The position numbers and the translations under genes were made by a program. 63,040 nucleotides of DNA, from assembly GCA_020444165.1 (NCBI GenBank), contig JAHLLK010000028.1, positions 1-63,040 of the forward strand, read 5' to 3'. This DNA comes from Deltaproteobacteria bacterium. Lineage in GTDB: Bacteria; Desulfobacterota; Desulfarculia; Desulfarculales; Desulfarculaceae. Shown here in pieces: positions 36,087 through 45,895 of the stretch. The number at the start of each line of letters is the position of its first letter. Position 1 is the stretch's first letter. The notes under the pieces were generated by a model, which was not told the DNA's origin, made no database searches, and was given only the letters and a program-made list of their open reading frames with translations.

Positions 36087-37441
36087 GCTCTCGCCTCCTT
36101 GGCCCGCCGGGGGGTGAAGCGCCACACCGGGCTCATGACTGTGGCGTGAATCTCCTTGGCAAAGTTCAACATGCCCACGAAGCCCTCCAGGGCGATCTTG
36201 CGCTCGTGGTTGTGGTCGCAGAAACCGATGCCCAGCTTGTGGGCGATGGGCCGCTCCTTGACCCCGCCCACGAACACGTCCACGTCCTTTTCCACCAGAT
36301 AGGTCATCAGCTCCAAGGGGTTGGCGTCATCCACGATGATGGTGCCGGGGTCAGAGATGCGGGCCAGCTCCTCGTAGTCCTCCTCGGTGCCGGTCTGGCT
36401 GCCGGCCAGCACCACGGCCATGCCCAAGAGGCGGAAGGCCTTGATCAGGCTGAAGGCCTTGAAGGCGCCGCCCACGTACAGGGCGGCCTTCTTGCCCTCC
36501 AGGTCCGCCCGCAGCTCGGCCAGCTTGGGGTACAGCTCACCCAGCTCCCGGGCCACCAGGGCCCGGGCCCGGGTCATGACTTCCGGCTCCTCGAAGAACT
36601 CGGCCACGTCGTAGAGGGCCTGGGCCATGTCCTCCACCCCCAGGTAGCTGACCCGGAGGAAGGGGGTGCCGTAGGTCTCCTTCATCATCTGGGCCAGCTC
36701 CATGGTGGAGCCGGAGCACTGCACCAGATTCAGGGCCGCGCCGTGGGCCCGGCGCAGATCGGCCACCCGGCCGTCGCCGGTGATGTTGGCCACCACCTCC
36801 ACGCCCATCTCCTTCAGGTAGTCGCGGATGATCCAGATCTCGCCGGCCAGGTTGAAGTCGCCCAAGAGGTTTACCGACAACGGCGAGATGCCCGCGGTGG
36901 AGCCGGTGCCCACGAGCTGGAACATGGCCTGGCAGGCGGCCTGGTACCCGGCCCGCTTGTTGCCCTTGAAGCCCTCGGAGCGGACCGGGATCACCGGGAT
37001 GCCCCAGCGCGCACTGGCCTTCCTGGCCACCGCGTCCAGGTCGTCGCCGATGATGCCCACCAGGCAGGTGCTGTAGATGAAGGCCGCGTTGGGCTTATGG
37101 CGGGGGATCAGCTCATCCAGGGCCCGGGCCAGCTTTTCCTCCCCCCCGAAGATGACCTCCTTTTCCCCGAGATCGGTGGTGAAGGAGAGCCGGTGCAGCT
37201 CGGGCCCCGAAGACAGGGCGCCCCGGATGTCCCAGGTGTAGGAGGCGCAGCCCACCGGCCCGTGCACCAGATGCAGGGCGTCGGCAATGGGGTAGAGCAC
37301 CACCCGGCTGCCGCAGAACACACAGGCCCGCTGGCTCACCGCGCCGGCCAGGCTCTCCTTGTCGCAACTGATGCGGAAAGGGGTTTCCCCGTCCTTGACA
37401 TATACCTGGTCCTTGCGTTCCTCGAATATGACCTGGGCCAT
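36083..37441 (-). CDS. nifE: Nitrogenase FeMo-cofactor scaffold subunit NifE
   Basis: 452 residues. The motifs RACVFCGSRVVLYPIADALHLVHGPVGCASYTWD and YSTCLVGIIGDDLDAV carry the three cluster Cys of the NifD/NifE family. It lacks the NifD cofactor His motif, and QCSGSTMELAQMM marks NifE. It pairs with NifN. The stop overlaps the nifN start by four bases, indicating coupled translation and equal stoichiometry. Confidence 0.95.
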   Translation of the reverse strand: MAQVIFEERKDQVYVKDGETPFRISCDKESLAGAVSQRACVFCGSRVVLYPIADALHLVHGPVGCASYTWDIRGALSSGPELHRLSFTTDLGEKEVIFGGEEKLARALDELIPRHKPNAAFIYSTCLVGIIGDDLDAVARKASARWGIPVIPVRSEGFKGNKRAGYQAACQAMFQLVGTGSTAGISPLSVNLLGDFNLAGEIWIIRDYLKEMGVEVVANITGDGRVADLRRAHGAALNLVQCSGSTMELAQMMKETYGTPFLRVSYLGVEDMAQALYDVAEFFEEPEVMTRARALVARELGELYPKLAELRADLEGKKAALYVGGAFKAFSLIKAFRLLGMAVVLAGSQTGTEEDYEELARISDPGTIIVDDANPLELMTYLVEKDVDVFVGGVKERPIAHKLGIGFCDHNHERKIALEGFVGMLNFAKEIHATVMSPVWRFTPRRAKEARA

Positions 37442-37480
37442 GGCCCGTTCTCCCGTCTATGGAATAAGCTGAGTCCCCCG

Positions 37481-37502
37481 GGCCCTGGCGCGGTCCAGGG
37501 CC
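37481..37502 (-). promoter_or_regulatory. GC-rich hairpin between fdx and nifE
   Basis: An 8-bp perfect stem GGCCCTGG with loop CGCGGT in the 78-base gap. No U-run follows on the minus strand, so it may stabilise or partly attenuate the mRNA rather than end it. Confidence 0.45.
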
Positions 37503-37519
37503 TCATACGCTTTACTTTA

Positions 37520-37822
37520 TTAAGCCAACAGCCTGGCTTGGCAGGGCTGTCCCTCCTCCAGGGCGTCCAGAATCTCGTCGATGTCCTCCTCGCTGGCCAC
37601 CCCGCCGTACCACCAGTTTTGGGGCTGCACCACCAGGGCCGGTCCGTGGTCGCAGAGCTTCAGGCAACTGGTGGCGGTCACCAGGGCGTCCAGGCCGCGG
37701 TCCGAGACCTCGGACTCCAAATAGCCCAACAGGCCGCCGTTCTTTTTGTGGCAGATGCCCTGGGGCTCGCCTCCGGCCCGGAAGCTGCCGCAGACCAGGA
37801 TGGTGTGGGCTGGTTTTTCCAT
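37520..37822 (-). CDS. Thioredoxin-like [2Fe-2S] ferredoxin of the nif operon
   Basis: 100 residues, starting after AAAGGAGAAAGCCC. The pattern ILVCGSFRAGGEPQGIC and SCLKLCDHGPALVVQP (C-x12-C ... C-x3-C) is that of the Shethna-type or NuoE-like thioredoxin-fold ferredoxin. Its place between nifK and nifE in a tight operon suggests it supplies or carries electrons for nitrogenase or cofactor assembly, or protects the enzyme. The exact partner is inferred. Confidence 0.85.
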   Translation of the reverse strand: MEKPAHTILVCGSFRAGGEPQGICHKKNGGLLGYLESEVSDRGLDALVTATSCLKLCDHGPALVVQPQNWWYGGVASEEDIDEILDALEEGQPCQARLLA

Positions 37823-37846
37823 GGGCTTTCTCCTTTGCCAAACCGG

Positions 37847-39217
37847 TTACAGGACCAGTTCCAGGCTCTCGTCCGGGGCGTCCCGGTCCAGGCGGTCCAA
37901 AAGGGTGTTCAAAAGGTTGCTGAGGAAATGCATGCCGCCCCGGTAACCCAGGACGGGGAAGTAACTGTGCCCGATGCGGTCCAGGATGGGCCAGCCCAGG
38001 CGCACCAGGGGGATGTCCTCGGCCCGGCTGAGGTACTTGCCGTAGGAGTTGCCGATCATCAGATCCACGGGCTCGTTCTTGATCCACTGGTGCATCTGCA
38101 ACAGGTCGCCGGCGGCCTTGATGTTGGCTCCCGGCACCACGCCCTTCAGGATGCCCTTGATCTTCAACTCGAACTTCTTGCCCGGGGTGCCGGTCAAGAC
38201 GTGCAGGGGCCGCATCCCGGCCGCCACCAGGAACTCGGTCAGGGGGATCAGGTGGTCCGGATCGCCCCACAGGGCCACGGTCTTGCCGTAGAGGTAGCGC
38301 TGCATGTCGGTGAGCATGTCCACCAGCCGGCCCCGGTCGTCCACGATCTCCGCCGGGGGCTGGACGCCGGTGAACTCCATGATCGCCTCCATGAAGCGGT
38401 CCGTGGCCTGGATGCCCAAGGGCAGGTCCAGGACCTGGTAGGGGATGCCGAACTTGGAGCCCAAGAGCGCGGCGGCCGGCTCGCTGGCCCAGCGCCCCAG
38501 GGCCAGGCAGGCCCGGGCGGTGCCGGTCTTGGTCAGCTCCTCCACCGTGGTGCCGCCCTTGGGGAACATGTGGTAATGCCCGGTCTGGGGGGTGTCCAGC
38601 ACATCGCTGGTGTCCGGGAACACCACCGCCGGCACGCCCAGGGACTTCATGAGCCGCTTCAGGTGGCGCATGTCGCTGGGCTCCACGTAGCCGGGCAAGA
38701 GCACCAGGTGCTCGCCCCGCTCCCCGCCCACCGCGAAATGGTCCAGGGCCGAGCGGGTGAGGTTGGCGAAGCCGGTGACGTGGCTGCCCACGTAGGACGG
38801 CGTGTTGGTGTGGAAGGCGTAGCGGCCTTCGGGCACGATCTTCTCTTCCTTGGCCTTGGCCAGGATGCTGTTCAGGTCGTCGCCGATGGTCTCGGACAAG
38901 CAGGTGGTGTGCACCGCCACCACCAGGGGGTCGTAGACCTGGTAGATGGTTTTGAGGGCCTGACGCAGGTTGGGCTGGCCCCCGAACACCGCCGCGCCCT
39001 CGGTAAAGGAGCTGGTGCTGGCCATGACCGGCTCGCGGTAATGGCGGGTGAGGTGACTGCGGTGGTAGGAGCAGCAACCCTGACTGCCGTGACTGTGCGG
39101 CAGGCAGCCGTGGATGCCCAGGCTGGCGTACATGGCCCCCACCGGCTGGCAGGTTTTGGCGGGGTTGACCACCAGAGCCTTGCGTTCGGTGATTTCCTTG
39201 GGTGTGGCCTCCAGCAT
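37847..39217 (-). CDS. nifK: Nitrogenase MoFe protein beta chain NifK
   Basis: 456 residues. The P-cluster Cys are in KTCQPVGAMYAS, HGSQGCCSYHRSHL and TTCLSETIGDDLNSI. It lacks the long N-terminal extension of aerobic NifK (about 520 residues), which fits the shorter anaerobe-type proteins. It pairs with NifD to form the alpha2beta2 MoFe protein that reduces N2. It is in the nif operon after nifD; a 9-bp GC-rich inverted repeat of GGGCGCCCC type lies in the 99-base nifD-nifK gap. Confidence 0.96.
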   Translation of the reverse strand: MLEATPKEITERKALVVNPAKTCQPVGAMYASLGIHGCLPHSHGSQGCCSYHRSHLTRHYREPVMASTSSFTEGAAVFGGQPNLRQALKTIYQVYDPLVVAVHTTCLSETIGDDLNSILAKAKEEKIVPEGRYAFHTNTPSYVGSHVTGFANLTRSALDHFAVGGERGEHLVLLPGYVEPSDMRHLKRLMKSLGVPAVVFPDTSDVLDTPQTGHYHMFPKGGTTVEELTKTGTARACLALGRWASEPAAALLGSKFGIPYQVLDLPLGIQATDRFMEAIMEFTGVQPPAEIVDDRGRLVDMLTDMQRYLYGKTVALWGDPDHLIPLTEFLVAAGMRPLHVLTGTPGKKFELKIKGILKGVVPGANIKAAGDLLQMHQWIKNEPVDLMIGNSYGKYLSRAEDIPLVRLGWPILDRIGHSYFPVLGYRGGMHFLSNLLNTLLDRLDRDAPDESLELVL

Positions 39218-39316
39218 TTTTTCGTTCTCCCGGGGGCCGGGGGCCGGCCCCTTGGTTTTTGGTTTGACCGGGGCGCCCCAGGCGGGGCGCCCGCCGTGGT
39301 TTACGGGATCGGGCGG

Positions 39317-40939
39317 TCAGCTGCCCACCGAGGCCCGCAGGCTGGGCTCGGTCTCCCAGGGGGGCCGGGCCAGTTTCCAGGCCGGGTTGTGGATCATCAT
39401 GTCCACCTCGCGGGCGAAATTCACCGCGCCCTTGAACCCGGCAAAGGGGCCGCTGTAGTCGTAGTTGTGCAACTGCTTGCTGGGCACCCCGAACTTCTCG
39501 ATCACGTACTTGTCCTTGATGCCGCTGGCCACCATGTCCGGCCGGAACCGCTTGATGAGCATCTCCAACTCGAAGTGGCTCACGTCGTCAATGGCCATGG
39601 CGCCTTCGCCCAGGTCCTGCCACATGCCGCCGTAGGTATCCACCAGGCCCTCGGCCCGCATGGCTTCCAGCTCCTCGGGGCTCTTGCGGGGCCGGTAGTG
39701 CTTGGGATCGGCCTCCACCGTGATCTCCTCGATGTTGCGGCTGTCGGCGTCGGTCTTCAGGTCCGGAATGACCTGGCGGCCCTCGTAGTCGTCGCGGTGG
39801 GCGAACTCGTAGCCGGCCACGATGGGCACCATGCCCAGGTCGCGGAACAGCTCCTGGTAGTGATGGGCCCGGCTGCCGCCCACGAACAGCATCACGGTCT
39901 TGCCGGTGAGCCGGGCCCGGTAGGGGGCGATGCCCTCCTCGGCCTGGGCCAGTTCCTCGGTCAGGACCTCCTCCACCCGGGCGGTCAGCTCGGGGTCGTC
40001 GAAGAAGCTGGCGATCTTGCGCACGCTCTTGGCCATGGCCTTGATGCCGATGAAGTTCACCTTGATCCAGGGGATGCCGTAGGCGGTCTCCATCATCTCG
40101 GCCACGTAGTTAATGGAACGGTGGCACATGACCAGGTTCACCCCGGCCTGATGGGAACGCCGGAGATCGTCGGTCACCGCGTTGCCGCTGAAGGTGCTGG
40201 TGATGTGGATGCCGCAGCGCTGGAAGATCCGCTCCACTTCCCAGGAGTCGCCGCCGATGTTGTACTCGCCCAGGAGGTTCACGCTGAACTTGGGCTGTTC
40301 CTCGTCCAGGGTGCCCACCAGGCTCCGGAAGATGTTGTTGTTGGCGATGTGGTGGCCGCCGGACTGGCTGACGCCCTTGTAGCCCTCGCAGTTGAAGGCC
40401 AGGATCTCCACCCCGAGCTTCTTCTTCATCTCCCGGGCCACGGCCTGCACGTCGTCGCCGATGAGCCCCACCGGGCAGGTGGCGAAGATGCTGATGGCCT
40501 TGGGTTTGAAGATGTTGTAGGCCTCTTCGATGGCCTGCTTCAGCTTCTTCTCCCCGCCGAAGATGATGTCCGAGTCCTGCATATCGGTGGAGAAGGAGTA
40601 GGGCATGTAGCTGTACCCGCCCTCGCGGGGCCGGAACTGGTTACGCCGGGTGAGCCAGGAGTAGTAGCCGCAGCCGATGGGGCCATGGGTGATGTGCACC
40701 ATGTCGCCGATGGGCCCCAGCACCACGCCCTTGCAGCCGGCATAGCAGCAGCCCCGCTGGGTGATGATGCCCGGCACGGTGCGCACGTTGGCGTTGATGG
40801 CCTGTTCTTCCGCCGGGTCCCGGACGACGATGTGCGCCCGCCTTTTCTTGGCTACCTTGGCGGGGTAGGCCGCCAGGACCTCTTCCACCCAGGCTTCGGG
40901 GTCCACCCCTGGCGCGTTGGTTATGCGTGATTTGGGCAT
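39317..40939 (-). CDS. nifD: Nitrogenase MoFe protein alpha chain NifD
   Basis: 540 residues. The P-cluster Cys are in QRGCCYAGCKG, HGPIGCGYYSW and ATCPVGLIGDD. The FeMo-co Cys is in NLVMCHRSINY and the cofactor His in SKQLHNYDYSG. It is longer than Azotobacter-type NifD (about 490) because of an insert of about 50 residues near 385-435 (around VEADPKHYRPRKSPEELEAM), a feature of the anaerobe group. It reduces N2 together with NifK and NifH. Confidence 0.97.
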   Translation of the reverse strand: MPKSRITNAPGVDPEAWVEEVLAAYPAKVAKKRRAHIVVRDPAEEQAINANVRTVPGIITQRGCCYAGCKGVVLGPIGDMVHITHGPIGCGYYSWLTRRNQFRPREGGYSYMPYSFSTDMQDSDIIFGGEKKLKQAIEEAYNIFKPKAISIFATCPVGLIGDDVQAVAREMKKKLGVEILAFNCEGYKGVSQSGGHHIANNNIFRSLVGTLDEEQPKFSVNLLGEYNIGGDSWEVERIFQRCGIHITSTFSGNAVTDDLRRSHQAGVNLVMCHRSINYVAEMMETAYGIPWIKVNFIGIKAMAKSVRKIASFFDDPELTARVEEVLTEELAQAEEGIAPYRARLTGKTVMLFVGGSRAHHYQELFRDLGMVPIVAGYEFAHRDDYEGRQVIPDLKTDADSRNIEEITVEADPKHYRPRKSPEELEAMRAEGLVDTYGGMWQDLGEGAMAIDDVSHFELEMLIKRFRPDMVASGIKDKYVIEKFGVPSKQLHNYDYSGPFAGFKGAVNFAREVDMMIHNPAWKLARPPWETEPSLRASVGS

Positions 40940-40952
40940 TATCAGCTCCTTC

Positions 40953-41348
40953 TCAACCGGTCATTTCGTCGATGGCTTCTTCGCCGGTTTCGCCGGTGCG
41001 CACCCGGAACACCTCGGTGACCGGCAGGACGAAGATCTTGCCGTCGCCGGCGGTGCCGGTCTGGTTCACCTTGATCAACAGGTTCACCAGCTCGGGGACC
41101 TTGGCGTCGGTGACCACCATGGACACCAGACGCTTGGGAAACAGCCGGCCGCCTTGGCTGATGGTGGCCAGCTCGTCGCTGGAGAGATTGGGGGTGTCCC
41201 GGATGGCCTCCAGCACCGAAAGGTTCACCGCCCGGCTGCCCCGGCCGCTGGCCCGCATGGCGCTGAAGGCCGGGAAGCCGGCGTCCACCAGAGCTTTTTT
41301 GGTCTGGTTGATCTTGTTCATGCGGATGGCCGCCAGAACCTCCTTCAT
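40953..41348 (-). CDS. nifI2: Nitrogen regulatory PII-like protein NifI2
   Basis: 131 residues of PII fold between nifI1 and nifD, three bases past nifI1. The T-loop region is longer than in GlnB (GRGSRAVNLSVLEAIRDTP), as expected for NifI2. The ending TGTAGDGKIFVLPVTEVFRVRTGE is the usual PII C-loop. In methanogens NifI1 and NifI2 together bind MoFe protein and switch off nitrogenase when ammonium is present, relieved by 2-oxoglutarate and ATP. The same role is inferred here. The ribosome site lies within the end of nifI1. Confidence 0.93.
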   Translation of the reverse strand: MKEVLAAIRMNKINQTKKALVDAGFPAFSAMRASGRGSRAVNLSVLEAIRDTPNLSSDELATISQGGRLFPKRLVSMVVTDAKVPELVNLLIKVNQTGTAGDGKIFVLPVTEVFRVRTGETGEEAIDEMTG

Positions 41349-41350
41349 GG

Positions 41351-41677
41351 CTAGGCCTCCTTCTTGCCGGTGCTGATGGTGTAGACCTCCTCCACCGGGC
41401 TCAGGAAGATCTTGCCGTCGCCGAAAGCTCCCTCCACGCCGCTCTTGGCCGACTCCATGATGGAGCGGACCACGAACTCGCTGTCGGCTTCGGGGGTCAC
41501 CACGATGAGCATGTCCTTGGGCAGCTCGTCATAGATTACGTTGCCAAGCTTGAGGCCCCGCTGTTTGCCGCGGCCCGCCACCTCCACCTTGGTTACCGCC
41601 GGGTAGCCGGCGTCCAACAGGGCCTGCATCACGGCCGGGCTTTTCTCGGGCCGTACGATGGCTCTGACCATGATCAT
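41351..41677 (-). CDS. nifI1: Nitrogen regulatory PII-like protein NifI1
   Basis: 108 residues from the ATG at 41677 (GGAGAACATCC upstream); a 15-residue N-terminal extension of the frame is unsupported. PII features: MIMVRAIVRPEKSPAVMQALLDAGYPAVTKVEVAGRG, a short T-loop (KQRGLKLGNVIYDELP) and EGAFGDGKIFLSPVEEVYTISTG. It is the partner of NifI2 in post-translational control of nitrogenase. A 350-base gap with tandem 130-bp repeats separates it from nifH. Confidence 0.93.
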   Translation of the reverse strand: MIMVRAIVRPEKSPAVMQALLDAGYPAVTKVEVAGRGKQRGLKLGNVIYDELPKDMLIVVTPEADSEFVVRSIMESAKSGVEGAFGDGKIFLSPVEEVYTISTGKKEA

Positions 41678-41768
41678 GGATGTTCTCCTTTTTTTGCCTT
41701 GTCGCCTCCCCGGGGGAGGCACGTCTGGTTCAGGTTCGGGAGAGGCCCGGGGGCCTCCCGGACTCCCC

Positions 41769-42024
41769 GCGGGCCAGGGATGGCCCGCCGAAATGCCGGC
41801 GATCGTCAGATCGGCGGGATTTCGTGAACTTGCCGGAATTCACTTGCGGCAAGTTCCCCGAGGAGAGAGCCAGGGAAGGCTTTCTCCGATCTCTTGATGC
41901 GGGCCAGGGATGGCCCGCCGAAATGCCGGCGATCGTCAGATCGGCGGGATTTCGTGAACTTGCCGGAATTCACTTGCGGCAAGTTCCCCGAGGAGAAAGC
42001 CAGGGACGGCTTTCTCCGATCTCT

Positions 42025-42025
<1 letters not shown>
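41769..42025. repeat. Two tandem 130-bp hairpin units between nifH and nifI1
   Basis: Unit 1 is 41769-41898 and unit 2 is 41899-42025, nearly identical (mismatches around 41873, 41885 and at the end). Each contains a 7-bp stem GCGGGCC with loop AGGGAT, ATTTC/GAAAT arms, and a 10-bp stem GAACTTGCCG with its complement. The order of modules matches the dispersed repeat family. Unit 2 ends at the nifH stop, so these hairpins lie in the nif mRNA just after nifH. Confidence 0.85.
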
Positions 42026-42924
<899 letters not shown>

Positions 42925-43012
42925 TTATTTAGACAAGATAGTGTTTTTACTTCTTTTTTTATTGACTAGCTTTTTAGGAGTGATTACCCAGGTTCGTGCG
43001 CGCCTTTGCACC

Positions 43013-43032
43013 TTTGTAACCCGTCTTACAAA
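43013..43032. promoter_or_regulatory. NifA upstream activator sequence
   Basis: TGT (43015-43017), N10, ACA (43028-43030), inside a 7-bp perfect palindrome TTTGTAA/TTACAAA. The site is about 110 bases upstream of the nifH -24 element, the usual distance for IHF-looped NifA action, and about 135 bases before the divergent gene at 43167. Confidence 0.85.
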
Positions 43033-43166
43033 TGTGTGTGGTTTCTCCGGCCGGACCGCGGCCCACGGGCGGGAAAAAATCCCCTCATATACCACGGCGA
43101 TGCTATTGTTTGGGAGGAGGTAATTGGTGAGATTGGGATTCTTTACGATTTGAAGGAGATGGATTT

Positions 43167-43790
43167 ATGGCTGCTGTTTATGATCAGGCCTCGGTCTATC
43201 CGCCCGACGCCGAAGATTTGGTTGAATTCCTGCCGGCGCTGGATTGCGGACAGTGCGGCGCGCCGGGCTGCCTGGAATTTGCCGAGGCGCTGTTGGCCGG
43301 GGAATCCGAGCCGGCGGGATGCCCCGAGCTTTCCCCGGTGTTCCAGGCGCGGCTGGCGGCCATCCTGGCCCTGCCCAAGGAGCCCATACCCTTGAACTGC
43401 ATGATGGAGGAGGTGCCCCGCGAGCTGATGGTGATCGGCGAGCCCCCGGCCGGGAGCCCGCTCCTCATCACCTGCAACTTCCAGGAGACGGTGCGCATCC
43501 TGCGGGAGATTTTGGAGAAGACCGGCACCCCGGCCTATCTCCTGCCCATCTTCACCCACGGCTACTCGGTGGACAACGCGGTGGCCGAGCGTTGGTTCCG
43601 GGCGGTGGAGGTGTGGAAGGCCATGCAGGAGAACGAGGTGTCGGACAAGGTGCCGGAACAGGTTTTGATCCTGCCCGGCCTGGCGGAGAGCGAGAAGAAC
43701 CAGGTGCGCCAGCTTTCCCGCTGGACGGTGGAGGTGGGCCCGGTGTCGGGCTTTCTCCTGCCTCTTTATCTTTTAGAGCGCGAGGAATAG
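43167..43790 (+). CDS. nif-linked [4Fe-4S] protein resembling a truncated corrinoid/Fe-S protein large subunit
   Basis: 207 residues, starting after GAAGGAGATGGATTT. Residues 20-55 form a CFeSP-type [4Fe-4S] motif with C27, C30, C35 and C52 (DCGQCGAPGC). The C-terminal part (about 96-205) with LLITCNFQETVRILREIL, ILPGLAESEKNQVRQLS and WTVEVGPVSGFLLPLYLL resembles the C-terminal domain of AcsC/CdhE (IPGLAAxxxGEIEExTGWxVxVGP). The TIM-barrel that lies between them in real CFeSP is absent. It is divergent from nifH and shares the NifA site. It may be an electron or metal carrier for nitrogenase; no function is known to me. Confidence 0.72.
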   Translation: MAAVYDQASVYPPDAEDLVEFLPALDCGQCGAPGCLEFAEALLAGESEPAGCPELSPVFQARLAAILALPKEPIPLNCMMEEVPRELMVIGEPPAGSPLLITCNFQETVRILREILEKTGTPAYLLPIFTHGYSVDNAVAERWFRAVEVWKAMQENEVSDKVPEQVLILPGLAESEKNQVRQLSRWTVEVGPVSGFLLPLYLLEREE

Positions 43791-43895
43791 ACCGCGGTGG
43801 GGCGGCCTGGGCGCCCCCCTCTCACAGCCCGAGATTGGACCATGGCACGGGGCGCCCAGCCCCGTGCCATTTGAAGTTTTTTGGGGGATGGGGGG

Positions 43896-43943
43896 TGTGG
43901 GGGGAAGGACCCTTTTTTTCAAAAAAGGGTCCTTCCCCCCACA
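43896..43943. terminator. Perfect 23-bp bidirectional terminator
   Basis: Arms 43896-43918 and 43921-43943 are fully complementary (TGTGGGGGG, AAGGACCC, then T6 at the tip) with a two-base loop. It lies between the convergent nif-linked gene and nifA and has the same TGTGGGGGGAA start as the element at 46800. Confidence 0.8.
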
Positions 43944-43967
43944 TCTCCTCTTCTCTCCCAAAAGCTT

Positions 43968-45521
43968 CTAATAACCCTCCACCACCCGGCGGCGTTCTTC
44001 CTTGACTTGGGTTTCCAGGCCGTATTTTTTGAGGCGGTAGCCCATTTGGCGGAGGCTGATGCCCAGTTCGCGGGCGGCGCGGGACTGGACCCAGCGGTTT
44101 TTGGCCAGGGCTTCCAGGACCTTGGCCCGTTCCAGCTCTTCCAGTTTGGAGCCGGCGGCCTCGGGCGACGGCGGTTCGGGGGCCGGCCGGGACTTCACGA
44201 ATCCCGGGAGGTCGGCCGGCCGGATGACCTCGCCCTCCACCATGATGAATATGCGCTCCACCAGGTTCTCCAGTTCGCGCACGTTGCCCGGCCAGGCGTA
44301 GCCGGTGAGGATGCGTTCCGCCCCGGGCTCCAGCACCAGGCGGCGGCTGTACTCCCGGGCGTTCTTCTCCATGAAGTGGGCGATCATCAGGGGGATGTCC
44401 TGGCGCCGCTCCCGGAGGGGGGGAATCAGGATGGGGAACACGTTGAGGCGGTAGTAGAGGTCCTGGCGGAAGGCTCCCCGCTCCACCAGTTCGGTGAGGT
44501 CCTGGTTGGTGGCGGCGATGATGCGCACGTCCACCTTGCGGGTCTTGGTGGAGCCCAGGCGCTCGAACTCCCGCTCCTGCAAAAAGCGCAAGAGCTTGGC
44601 CTGCAGGCCCAGGGGCATCTCAGCGATCTCGTCCAGGAAGATGGCCCCGCCGTCGGCCTCCTCGCAGCGGCCGGGCTTGGTCTCCGAGGCCCCGGTGAAG
44701 GCCCCCCGCTCGTGGCCGAACAGCTCGGACTCCAACAGGGTCTCGGGCAGGGCGGCGCAGTTCACCTTGACAAAGGGGCCGTCGGCCCGGCTGGAAAGCT
44801 CGTGAATGACCCGGGCCACCAGGGTCTTGCCGGTGCCGGACTCGCCCATCAAAAGCACCGAGGCCTTGGAGGGGGCCACCTTGGCGATCATGCTGTGCAG
44901 CTCGGCCATGGCCGGGCTGGCCCCGATGATGAAGAAGTCGTTGTAGCGGCCGGAGACCTCGGCCTTCAGGAGCCGGTTCTGGCGGCGGAGCAATCCTTCC
45001 CGGGCCTGCACCTGGCGGTTCAGGCTCACGAACTGGCCGATGAGCTGGGCCACGATGGTGAGGAAGCGGATGTCCTCCTCGGCCGGCACCTCCTCGGGGA
45101 ACAGGCGGTCCACGCTGAGCACCCCGATGGGCTCGCCGTGCAGGATGATGGGCACCCCGACGAAGGCCACCCGGCCCTTGTCCAGGGAGCGGGACTGGGT
45201 CTTGTTCAGGAACAGGGGCTCCCGGCTCACGTCGGGCACGTAAAAGGGCTGGCCCGACTGGAAAATGCGCCCGGTGACTCCCTCGTCCTGGCGGTAAACC
45301 CCCCGGCTCATCTCCTGGGGGGAGAGGCCGTGGGAGGCCGCGATGCTGAGATCGCCGCCCGGGCCTTGGCGCAAAGTCACCGTGGCCCGTTTCATGGCCA
45401 GGGCCTCGGACATGATGGCCAGCACCCGGTCCAGGGTCTGCTTCAGGTGCAGGGCTTCGCCGATGATGCGGCTGGCCTCGAACAGGACCTTCAATTCTGC
45501 TTCTAAAACCATGCGTTCCAT
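43968..45521 (-). CDS. nifA: Nif-specific sigma-54 activator NifA
   Basis: 517 residues from the ATG at 45521; a second ATG at 45512 is possible and neither has a strong ribosome site. An N-terminal GAF domain (about 15-165) precedes the AAA+ domain with Walker A GESGTGKT (226-233), the sigma-54 contact GAFTGA (273-278) and Walker B GGAIFLDE (291-298). A C-terminal Fis-type HTH follows (about 465-500). The interdomain linker (about 440-460) has no Cys pair, unlike the oxygen-sensitive NifA of rhizobia. It binds TGT-N10-ACA sites and activates nifH. It is convergent with the nif-linked Fe-S gene. Confidence 0.92.
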   Translation of the reverse strand: MERMVLEAELKVLFEASRIIGEALHLKQTLDRVLAIMSEALAMKRATVTLRQGPGGDLSIAASHGLSPQEMSRGVYRQDEGVTGRIFQSGQPFYVPDVSREPLFLNKTQSRSLDKGRVAFVGVPIILHGEPIGVLSVDRLFPEEVPAEEDIRFLTIVAQLIGQFVSLNRQVQAREGLLRRQNRLLKAEVSGRYNDFFIIGASPAMAELHSMIAKVAPSKASVLLMGESGTGKTLVARVIHELSSRADGPFVKVNCAALPETLLESELFGHERGAFTGASETKPGRCEEADGGAIFLDEIAEMPLGLQAKLLRFLQEREFERLGSTKTRKVDVRIIAATNQDLTELVERGAFRQDLYYRLNVFPILIPPLRERRQDIPLMIAHFMEKNAREYSRRLVLEPGAERILTGYAWPGNVRELENLVERIFIMVEGEVIRPADLPGFVKSRPAPEPPSPEAAGSKLEELERAKVLEALAKNRWVQSRAARELGISLRQMGYRLKKYGLETQVKEERRRVVEGY

Positions 45522-45671
45522 GGCCCGGGTTATTGCAACTTGGGTGCCCAGGCGACGCGCGGTGTAATTTAGGCTGTAATTGATGGGGCTTGGGTGTCCC
45601 AGGCCGGCGCAGGGACGCCGCGGGCGCACCCTGAAAAACCTACCCATGGGAATGACGATAGTTACCAAATT

Positions 45672-45717
45672 ACCAATTGGTTTCATATGTGACAATATCA
45701 TACCCCATAGATATTTT
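45672..45717 (+). promoter_or_regulatory. Promoter area between nifA and the TauE-type gene
   Basis: A perfect 10-bp palindrome ACCAATTGGT (45672-45681) is followed on the plus strand by GTGACA (45689-45694), 17 bp, and TATTTT (45712-45717). The AT-rich patch lies between divergent nifA and the exporter gene and may serve both. Confidence 0.5.
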
Positions 45718-45895
45718 TACCGGCCCCGCGAGGTCCCCTGTGGTGGCCGCGGCGCGCCGACCGGGAATTTCCCACCACCTTCCTCGCGAATTAGCTACAA
45801 TTTTGCAGTTCCGGCCCGCGGGCGTGCTAAAAACTCCCTGGGGCTGCCGGCCGCCTGGCCGGCACCTTTCGGCGCAGACAAAGCGAGGCGACAAA

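Noticed and set aside
35993..40930. Open frame of 1645 codons on the plus strand opposite nifN to nifD
   Set aside because: It is the antisense shadow of well-identified nif genes in GC-rich DNA; the product is His/Gln/Gly-rich without domains.
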